This document shows, in pieces, positions 1-6,508 of a stretch of DNA of 11,502 nucleotides. Both the position numbers and the translations under genes were made by a program. Source of the DNA: Bacteroidota bacterium (GTDB lineage: Bacteria; Bacteroidota; Bacteroidia; Bacteroidales; CG2-30-32-10); the NCBI GenBank assembly GCA_013334735.1, contig JAAXXA010000041.1:1-11502 (forward strand), in the 5' to 3' direction. How positions within the stretch are numbered: the first letter of the stretch is position 1; each line of letters starts with the position of its first letter. Under the pieces are notes generated by a model. The model searched no databases, was not told where the DNA came from, and saw nothing but the letters and a program-made list of their open reading frames with translations.

Positions 1-797
1 CTATTGGCTTTTTGCTCGGTTTGTTTGATGATGCTTATGATACAAAGCCATTAATTAAGTTGTTTGCTCAAATACTTTGTGGGGTAATACTTATTTTTAC
101 AAATGTTTATATTAGAATTTTTGATTCCGAAATCTTAAATTATTTAATCACAATAATTTGGGTAGTAGGAATGATGAACTCTATTAATATGTTAGATAAT
201 ATGGATGCGATAACAACTTTAGTTTCTATTTCAATATTATCAACAATAATTATCAGTTTATTTATTTCTGGAAATTTTAACAATCCTGATCTTTTTATCA
301 TGCTTGGATTACTTGCTTCTTTGGTTGGCTTTTTAAAGTTTAACTGGTCGCCGGCAACTATTTATATGGGAGATACAGGAAGTCAGTTTTTAGGGGCTTT
401 CCTTTCGGCCATTGGAATAATTTATTTCTGGAATAATAACGATAATGTATCTGAGATGCTTGCAATATCAAAACAAATTATTGTTACTGTTTTAGTATTT
501 TCCATACCAATAATTGATACAACTACAGTGGTTATAAAAAGATTAAGAAAAGGGAAATCACCTTTTATTGGAGGAAAAGACCATACTGCTCATCATATTT
601 CCTATCTTGGATTTAACGACAAGCAAGTAGCTTTGATTTTTATATGTATTTCTGTTATTACAATGATTCTTACAATTATTGCAATTAATTTCATACAAAT
701 ATGGAGTTATTTATATGTTTGTTTATACGTAGCTTATTTATTTTTATTATTTATCAGTTTATTTTATATTGCAAATTTAAATATTCAAAAAAACTAA
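1..797 (+). CDS. WecA/MraY-family undecaprenyl-phosphate sugar-1-phosphate transferase (5' truncated)
   Basis: Integral membrane enzyme of the polyprenyl-phosphate N-acetylhexosamine-1-phosphate transferase family (glycosyltransferase family 4), which loads the first sugar phosphate onto undecaprenyl phosphate for O-antigen, capsule or related surface glycans. The frame is open from base 3 with no stop upstream, and the family motif GLFDDAYD sits right at the edge, so the N-terminus lies outside the window; the TTG at 12 is not a real start. Visible motifs: the DD pair near base 27, NSINMLDNMDA around 177-209 (both catalytic-type Asp of the DxxD motif present, though the usual DGxDG glycines are replaced), GDTGSQFLG from 369, and the His-rich loop HTAHHISYLG from 582. 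About eight hydrophobic helices remain of the roughly ten or eleven usual. The stop lies 6 bp before the next gene, suggesting an operon. The exact sugar cannot be told from sequence. Confidence 0.88.
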   Translation, partial: IGFLLGLFDDAYDTKPLIKLFAQILCGVILIFTNVYIRIFDSEILNYLITIIWVVGMMNSINMLDNMDAITTLVSISILSTIIISLFISGNFNNPDLFIMLGLLASLVGFLKFNWSPATIYMGDTGSQFLGAFLSAIGIIYFWNNNDNVSEMLAISKQIIVTVLVFSIPIIDTTTVVIKRLRKGKSPFIGGKDHTAHHISYLGFNDKQVALIFICISVITMILTIIAINFIQIWSYLYVCLYVAYLFLLFISLFYIANLNIQKN

Positions 798-803
798 CTT
801 CTA

Positions 804-1802
804 ATGCTTTTCAACAAGAAGATTTTTATTGTTTTGATTGTTTTTGTATTTTCCGTATTGCTGTTTACACTTTTTAATTTTTCGACAGTCAAGCAAGATA
901 TTGATTTGAATTATCAGGAAGCTTTTTATAAAAATTATAAAATATTTGCAATTGAGATACCTGATAATATAGAATTTGCTGGTGAAAAAGTTAACACCAA
1001 AAGATTTGATATAAGAGATGCCCTTGATAGAGAGTTGCTTATAAACACATACTGGCAATCACAAACCATTATGATGATAAAAAAAGCAAATCGTTTTTTC
1101 CCTTTAGTAGAGCCTATTCTGAAAAAATATAATGTCCCCGATGATTTTAAATATTTAGGGCTTGCCGAAAGCGGTTTTTTCAACAACCTTGTCTCTCCTG
1201 CAGGCGCAGCAGGTATATGGCAATTTATGAAAGAAAGCGGTTCAAAATATGGACTCGAAATAAATGAAAATATTGATGAAAGATATAACCCTGAAAAAGC
1301 AACAGAAGCCGCGTGTAAATATATATTGGATTCATATAAAATTTACAAAAACTGGACTCTTGCTGCAGCTTCATATAATGTAGGGATTGGAGCATTGACC
1401 AAACAAATGGAATTACAGAAATCTGTTGATTATTACAGCCTTTTTTTAAACAATGAAACATCCAGATACATTTATCGCATTATTGCTTTAAAACTTATTA
1501 TTTCAAATCCAAAAAATTTCGGATTTTATTTAAGAAAAAAAGATTTATACCCTCCTATTCCAACTTATACAATTAAAGTAGATTCTTCAATAAAAGATTT
1601 AGCAGGATTCGCGAAAAAAATTAAAATAAATTATAAACTTTTAAGAGAGTTTAATATGTGGATCAGAAAACCTATTCTTGAAAATTCTGCAAACAAGACT
1701 TATTACCTTACTATTCCGAAAGAAGGGTATATTAATTACGATACTCTTTATAGCAATATTGTTGATGAGCCTTTATTATTTTCGGATAGCATTGCTAAAT
1801 AA
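804..1802 (+). CDS. Lytic transglycosylase, SLT/GH23 domain (MltD-like)
   Basis: Murein lytic transglycosylase that would cleave the MurNAc-GlcNAc bond in peptidoglycan, acting outside the inner membrane. Residues 7-25 form a hydrophobic signal anchor or signal peptide without a lipobox Cys. The SLT domain spans about residues 95-215: YLGLAESGF holds the presumed catalytic Glu122, followed by SPAGAAGIWQFM (131-142) and AAASYNVG (187-194), the standard order of the GH23 family. The C-terminal part (about 255-322) reads YTIKVDSSI...YYLTIPKEG and may be a degenerate LysM-like peptidoglycan-binding unit, but this is uncertain. The ATG at 804 is 6 bp after the upstream stop, and uvrA starts 18 bp downstream, so co-transcription is likely. 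Its partner upstream also serves the cell envelope. At 332 aa it is shorter than MltD of E. coli, with less LysM content. Confidence 0.9.
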   Translation: MLFNKKIFIVLIVFVFSVLLFTLFNFSTVKQDIDLNYQEAFYKNYKIFAIEIPDNIEFAGEKVNTKRFDIRDALDRELLINTYWQSQTIMMIKKANRFFPLVEPILKKYNVPDDFKYLGLAESGFFNNLVSPAGAAGIWQFMKESGSKYGLEINENIDERYNPEKATEAACKYILDSYKIYKNWTLAAASYNVGIGALTKQMELQKSVDYYSLFLNNETSRYIYRIIALKLIISNPKNFGFYLRKKDLYPPIPTYTIKVDSSIKDLAGFAKKIKINYKLLREFNMWIRKPILENSANKTYYLTIPKEGYINYDTLYSNIVDEPLLFSDSIAK

Positions 1803-1820
1803 TATTCTGCGAGTTTTTTT

Positions 1821-4718
1821 ATGGATGGAGAAAAAATTGACTGTATTGTAAAAAATTACAATACAGATAAAGACTATTTTGAATACAAAGACAACACTTT
1901 ATGTATTTTTGGAGCAAGAGTTCATAATTTACAAAATTTCGACCTTGTAATACCACGCGATAAACTTGTTGTTATCACAGGACTCAGCGGTAGCGGAAAA
2001 TCTTCTTTAGCATTTGATACAATTTACGCCGAAGGACAACGAAGATACATTGAAACTTTCTCAGCTTATGCCCGACAATTTCTTGGAAACCTTGAGAGAC
2101 CTGACGTTGACAAAATCTCAGGATTAAGCCCGGTAATTTCAATAGAGCAGAAATCTACTTCAAAAAATCCAAGATCTACTGTAGGTACGATTACCGAAAT
2201 ATACGACTTTCTAAGACTTCTTTATGCCCGTGTTGCTGATGCGTATTCTTATGTTACCGGCGAACAAATGGTGCGCTATTCGCAAAATCAAATTATTGAT
2301 ACAATTATACAAAAATTTCAGGGGAAAGAAATTATAATAATGGCTCCTGTTGTAAAAGGCAGAAAGGGGCATTACAGGGAATTATTTGAACAAATAAGAA
2401 AACTTGGCTTTCTGAAAGTAAGAATTGACGGACACATTAAAGATATTTCTTTCGGTTTACAATTAGACAGATATAAAATTCATAATATTGAAATTGTAAT
2501 TGACAAAATAGAAATAGATATAGAGGATAGATTCAGATTAGCTGAATCGGTTCAAATTGCAATGAAACATGGGAAAGGCGTAGTTTCTGTTATGATACAC
2601 GATACAGGGAAAGATAATTCTGAAATTATACAATTCAGTCGCTTTTTAATGTGCCCTACTTCCGGTATTTCTTATGAAGAGCCTGAACCAAATACATTTT
2701 CATTTAATTCTCCTTATGGGGCTTGTCCAAAGTGCAGTGGATTGGGCGAAATTGTAGAACTTGATGTTGATAAGATAATACCTGACCGTAAAAAATCTAT
2801 CAGGCAAAAAGGAATAATACCGATGGGCGAAATGAAGAACAAATGGTTACTTCGCCAAATTGAAGCTATTGGAGATAAATATGATTTTACTTTAGATACA
2901 CCTATTGAGGATATTCCGGATCATGCATTAAACATAATTCTTTTTGGAACTGATGAAGTTTTTAAAGTAAAAGCTGATAATTATGGAGTAAATACTACTT
3001 ATACATTAAGTTTTGAAGGAATTGCAAATTTTATACATAACCAGTTTCATGAAGCTGCATCAAATTCATTGAAAAAATGGGCTTATAATTTTATGAATGA
3101 GATAAAATGTCCGGTTTGTAACGGAGCCAGATTAAAGAAAGAATCATTATGCTTTCTTATTGAAGGGAAAAGCATTTCCGAACTTGCAGGGATGGATATT
3201 ATAACTCTTTTTGAATGGATTAAAGATATTTCAAAATCGTTTACAGAACGTAAAAAAAAGATAGCCTCCGAATTATTAAATGAAATTACTAAACGGCTTC
3301 AATTCATACTTAATGTGGGACTAGATTATCTTACTCTTGACAGGGCTACTAAAACTTTATCAGGAGGAGAATCACAACGAATAAGGCTGGCAACACAGAT
3401 AGGTTCTCAACTTGTCAGTGTTCTATACATTTTAGACGAACCCAGTATCGGGCTTCACCAAAAAGACAATTTAAAATTGATTAAAGCTCTTAAAGACTTG
3501 AGAGATATAGGCAATTCAGTTATTGTAGTTGAGCACGACAAAGAAATGATAATGGCGGCAGATCATATTATTGACATAGGTCCGGGCGCCGGAGTATTGG
3601 GAGGTAAAATTATTGCTCAAGGTACTCCCTCTGAACTTATAAATTGCAAAACTCTTACTTCACAATATCTTTCAGGAGAAAAAGAAATAAAAATACCAGC
3701 GAAAAGAAGAAAAGGGAATGGGAAAAATCTTGTTTTAACAGGTGCTACCGGAAATAACCTAAAAAATGTAAATCTTGATTTAGCTTTGGGAAAAATGATT
3801 TGTATTACAGGAGTATCAGGCAGCGGGAAGTCATCCTTAATAAATGAAACATTGTATCCTGAAATCAGCCGCTATTTTTATAAATCGCTTAAAAGACCCC
3901 TCCCTTTCTCATCTTTAAAAGGTCTTGAAAACATTGATAAAGTTATTGAAATTGATCAGACACCTATTGGTAGAACACCTCGCTCCAACCCCGCAACTTA
4001 CATAGGTGTTTTTGACGAAATACGCAAATTATTCGCTCAGATACCCGAATCAAAAATAAATGGATATTTACCCGGCAGATTTTCGTTCAATGTTAAAGGA
4101 GGAAGATGCGAAGAATGCCAGGGAGCGGGCGTAAAAACTATCGAAATGAATTTTTTGCCTGATGTTTATGTACACTGTGATGTGTGCAATGGGAAAAGAT
4201 ATAACAGAGAAACTTTAGAAATTAGGTTTAAAGGGAAATCTATTAATGATGTTTTGAATATGAATTTTAGCCAAGCCATGGATTTCTTTGAAAATATACC
4301 GGCAATTTTTACTAAACTAAAAACAGTAAAAGAAGTAGGATTAGGTTATATTTCTCTCGGACAGTCTTCAATTACTTTATCAGGGGGTGAAGCGCAAAGA
4401 GTTAAACTTGCAACAGAATTATCAAAAAAAGATACAGGGAACACGCTTTATATCCTTGATGAACCAACTACAGGTCTTCATTTTGAGGATGTCCGTGTTT
4501 TGCTGGATGTGTTAAATAAGTTAGTTGAAAAAGGAAATACGATTATTATTATTGAACATAATATGGATGTTATCAAAGTTGCCGATTATATTATTGATAT
4601 GGGACCTGACGGTGGCAGCAGAGGCGGGAATATTGTTGCAGAAGGCACACCTGAACAATTGGCATTTATAGATAAAAGCTACACAGGCATGTTTCTAAAG
4701 GAAATTTTACAGAAATAA
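1821..4718 (+). CDS. uvrA: UvrABC excinuclease subunit A
   Basis: ATP-dependent DNA damage recognition subunit of nucleotide excision repair; a dimer of UvrA loads UvrB at lesions in the cytoplasm. Two ABC ATPase halves are complete. Half one has Walker A GLSGSGKS (54-61), signature LSGGESQR (from 513) and Walker B YILDEPSIGLH. Half two has Walker A GVSGSGKS (664-671), signature LSGGEAQR (from 853) and Walker B YILDEPTTGLH. The RYIETFSAYARQFLG segment and IEQKSTSKNPRSTVGTITEI are strongly conserved in the family. The C-terminal zinc module is intact (Cys763, 766, 786, 789); the N-terminal module has Cys278, Cys302 and Cys305, but the expected fourth ligand is Ser281. Length 965 aa versus 940 in E. 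coli, partly from about 27 extra N-terminal residues; the ATG is 18 bp after the preceding stop. Placement behind two envelope genes is probably a co-transcription accident rather than a functional link. Confidence 0.97.
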   Translation: MDGEKIDCIVKNYNTDKDYFEYKDNTLCIFGARVHNLQNFDLVIPRDKLVVITGLSGSGKSSLAFDTIYAEGQRRYIETFSAYARQFLGNLERPDVDKISGLSPVISIEQKSTSKNPRSTVGTITEIYDFLRLLYARVADAYSYVTGEQMVRYSQNQIIDTIIQKFQGKEIIIMAPVVKGRKGHYRELFEQIRKLGFLKVRIDGHIKDISFGLQLDRYKIHNIEIVIDKIEIDIEDRFRLAESVQIAMKHGKGVVSVMIHDTGKDNSEIIQFSRFLMCPTSGISYEEPEPNTFSFNSPYGACPKCSGLGEIVELDVDKIIPDRKKSIRQKGIIPMGEMKNKWLLRQIEAIGDKYDFTLDTPIEDIPDHALNIILFGTDEVFKVKADNYGVNTTYTLSFEGIANFIHNQFHEAASNSLKKWAYNFMNEIKCPVCNGARLKKESLCFLIEGKSISELAGMDIITLFEWIKDISKSFTERKKKIASELLNEITKRLQFILNVGLDYLTLDRATKTLSGGESQRIRLATQIGSQLVSVLYILDEPSIGLHQKDNLKLIKALKDLRDIGNSVIVVEHDKEMIMAADHIIDIGPGAGVLGGKIIAQGTPSELINCKTLTSQYLSGEKEIKIPAKRRKGNGKNLVLTGATGNNLKNVNLDLALGKMICITGVSGSGKSSLINETLYPEISRYFYKSLKRPLPFSSLKGLENIDKVIEIDQTPIGRTPRSNPATYIGVFDEIRKLFAQIPESKINGYLPGRFSFNVKGGRCEECQGAGVKTIEMNFLPDVYVHCDVCNGKRYNRETLEIRFKGKSINDVLNMNFSQAMDFFENIPAIFTKLKTVKEVGLGYISLGQSSITLSGGEAQRVKLATELSKKDTGNTLYILDEPTTGLHFEDVRVLLDVLNKLVEKGNTIIIIEHNMDVIKVADYIIDMGPDGGSRGGNIVAEGTPEQLAFIDKSYTGMFLKEILQK

Positions 4719-4772
4719 TATTTTTTTATGGTAAATTATTTTATTTTTCTAATGTCGGATTAATAATATTTT

Positions 4773-4804
4773 AACTTTACAACTTTATAAACTTTATAAC
4801 TTTA
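4773..4804 (+). repeat. Four direct AACTTTA repeats upstream of the LOG gene
   Basis: The heptamer AACTTTA occurs at 4773-4779, 4781-4787, 4790-4796 and 4798-4804, separated by 1-2 bases (period 8-9 bp). The array ends 12 bp before the ATG at 4817 and lies in the 98-bp gap after uvrA. It could be a binding site, or simply the slippage-prone AT-rich spacer often found in Bacteroidota; the sequence alone does not decide. No clear TAnnTTTG promoter box was seen nearby. Confidence 0.7.
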
Positions 4805-4816
4805 CACTTACTAATT

Positions 4817-5536
4817 ATGTTGAAAAAAGAAGGAAACGAAGAAGATAAAATTCGCGAAGCATTACATCAAAAAGATTGGACAGAAACCAAAACTACAGAT
4901 TCATGGCAGATATTTAAAATTATGGCTGAATTTGTTGAAGGATATGAAAAACTATCAATTATAGGTCCTTGTGTTACAATTTTCGGTTCTGCGCGCACCA
5001 ATCAGGATCATCCTTTTTATAAGTTAGCTGAAGAAACCGCATATAGGCTTGCTAAAGCGGGATTTGGAGTAATTACAGGCGGTGGTCCCGGAATCATGGA
5101 AGCAGCAAATAAAGGAGCTAAAATGGCTGGTGGGAAATCTGCCGGTTTAAATATTTCTCTTCCTTTTGAACAACATCCTAACCCTTTTATTGATTCAGAT
5201 AAATCATTAACTTTTCATTACTTTTTTATAAGGAAAGTCATGTTTATGAAATATTCTCAGGGATTTATTGCTTTGCCGGGTGGTTTTGGAACATTTGATG
5301 AACTTTTTGAAGCTATAACTTTAATTCAAACAAAGAAAATTGCGCGTTTTCCAATAGTTTTGGTAGGTAAGGAATACTGGGCAGGTCTCTTGAAGTGGAT
5401 AAAAAACAAAGTAATTGCTGAAAAAAATATAAGCAAAAATGATTTAGATTTATTTGTTTTAGTTGATACCCCCGAGGAAGCCGTAAAACATATTGACGAC
5501 TTTTACAAAAGCTATTCGCTTTCACCTAATTTTTAG
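4817..5536 (+). CDS. LOG family protein (nucleotide 5'-monophosphate phosphoribohydrolase-like)
   Basis: Member of the LOG / TIGR00730 Rossmann-fold family; characterised members hydrolyse cytokinin riboside monophosphates or purine nucleotides to free base and ribose 5-phosphate. The two diagnostic motifs are present: GGGPGIMEAANKGA (88-101) and PGGFGTFDE (154-162), the latter holding the catalytic Glu-type residues of the PGGxGTxxE signature. Other family landmarks are VTIFGSARTNQDHPFY (53-68) and the Arg/Lys-rich FFIRKVMFM segment. No signal peptide is seen, so it should be cytoplasmic. At 239 aa it has an N-terminal helix of about 45 residues before the core, as in the longer bacterial type. 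The substrate in this organism is unknown; the plant hormone role should not be assumed. It is 98 bp after uvrA and may have its own promoter. Its TAG stop directly abuts the stop of the convergent hydrolase gene. Confidence 0.92.
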   Translation: MLKKEGNEEDKIREALHQKDWTETKTTDSWQIFKIMAEFVEGYEKLSIIGPCVTIFGSARTNQDHPFYKLAEETAYRLAKAGFGVITGGGPGIMEAANKGAKMAGGKSAGLNISLPFEQHPNPFIDSDKSLTFHYFFIRKVMFMKYSQGFIALPGGFGTFDELFEAITLIQTKKIARFPIVLVGKEYWAGLLKWIKNKVIAEKNISKNDLDLFVLVDTPEEAVKHIDDFYKSYSLSPNF

Positions 5537-6358
5537 TTACTTAACAAAGTTTTTAATTTCCTCAAAATATTTAGTTTTATTTGATGAAAAAGTTGTTGAA
5601 AGAGTTGCACCTTTTACAATATAAACTGTTGAAATGCTACTTCTAATATTGCTTAGTTTTTTTACAATTTTTGATGAAAATACTTTTTCGTTTTCTCCCG
5701 CAATAAAAAGAATTCCTGCTAATGTTCCTCCTTTAGATTCAAGGGCAAAGGTTGGTTCAAGAAAATATTTATTATATCCCAAAGGAAATAAAGCATCTGT
5801 TCCATTTGCTTCTTTTATGGTTTTTTTCATCTCCTCAAAATTACTATAAGGTGAATCGGCAATAATTCTTCCTACTTCTGTATGATTAGCGCCAATTGCG
5901 AGAGAGAGACCGGCTCCAATACCTAAACCATATAGGTGGATATTTCTCATTTTTGATTGAAATTTCTTTACATAGGCAAGAGTAGCCTCAATATCTTTTT
6001 GAAACTGTGAATAAATAAAAAAATCCTTTTTAATGTTAAAGTCACTGCTCTTGCCATAGCCTCTGTAATCATAAGTAATAACATTGTAACCAAGAGATAG
6101 AAAATTGCTAACCAGCTCAATATTATCAGCCATATTACCATCGCCATCGTCGCTAATAATCATAATTTTGTATGAATTTGTTTCTGTTGATTTAAAAAAC
6201 CAACCGATAAGTGTAAGATTATCTTCTGTGGGAATAGAAATATCTTCGTACTTCATTCCATAATCTGAAGGGGTTATAGCATAGTCTCTTGATGGATTTA
6301 AAGCAAATGTTACAAATCCTGATATTAATAAAAGTGATAACAAACTGATTTTTCTCAT
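5537..6358 (-). CDS. Exported alpha/beta-hydrolase-fold protein, probable pseudoenzyme
   Basis: The fold resembles serine aminopeptidase S33/ABHD-type hydrolases: YEDISIPTEDNLTLIGWFF (37-55), YNVITYDYRGYGKS (91-104), HLYGLGIGAGLSLAIG (141-156), IIADSPYSNFEEM (165-177) and ILFIAGENEKVF (216-227) follow the family in order. The key residues do not. The nucleophile elbow GxSxG reads G-L-Gly146-I-G, the His position in the usual PGAGHxDTF-like segment reads GATLSTTF (Leu253), the Asp position of GExD reads Glu224, and the oxyanion HG appears as Asp-Asp (70-71). It may therefore bind rather than hydrolyse. The start chosen is the ATG at 6358, because it directly begins a signal peptide (MRKISLLSLLLISGFVTFA). 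An upstream ATG at 6424 (22 more residues) and a TTG at 6433 would bury that signal. It is transcribed divergently from the TPR regulator and converges stop-to-stop with the LOG gene. Confidence 0.85.
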   Translation of the reverse strand: MRKISLLSLLLISGFVTFALNPSRDYAITPSDYGMKYEDISIPTEDNLTLIGWFFKSTETNSYKIMIISDDGDGNMADNIELVSNFLSLGYNVITYDYRGYGKSSDFNIKKDFFIYSQFQKDIEATLAYVKKFQSKMRNIHLYGLGIGAGLSLAIGANHTEVGRIIADSPYSNFEEMKKTIKEANGTDALFPLGYNKYFLEPTFALESKGGTLAGILFIAGENEKVFSSKIVKKLSNIRSSISTVYIVKGATLSTTFSSNKTKYFEEIKNFVK

Positions 6359-6486
6359 ATATCCCACATTTTTTTTATGATTACTATTTAATTTCAAATA
6401 ATTGGTAAAGGTATTAATTTTCATTTTATTCAAAATGTAATTTTAGTATAAATATTTTTTTGAATTTACGAATAATATAAAATTTG

Positions 6487-6494
6487 TATATTTG
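6487..6494 (+). promoter_or_regulatory. Bacteroidota-type -7 promoter box (TATATTTG)
   Basis: TATATTTG is a full match to the Bacteroidota -7 consensus TAnnTTTG. It lies 14 bp before the ATG at 6509 of the TPR-HTH gene, so transcription would start only about 8-10 bases upstream of the start codon, giving a very short leader. A TTTG that could act as the -33 element is at 6459-6462, but its 24-bp spacing is longer than the usual 19-21, so this partner is weak. Confidence 0.55.
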
Positions 6495-6508
6495 CATAAA
6501 AAGCGAAA

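Noticed and set aside
12..14. TTG as start codon of the first gene
   Set aside because: The reading frame is open to the window edge and conserved family sequence (GLFDDAYD) begins immediately, so the gene is cut by the edge.
6422..6433. Upstream starts (ATG 6424, TTG 6433) for the hydrolase
   Set aside because: They would put 22-25 polar residues before a clear signal peptide; the ATG at 6358 gives a normal exported N-terminus.
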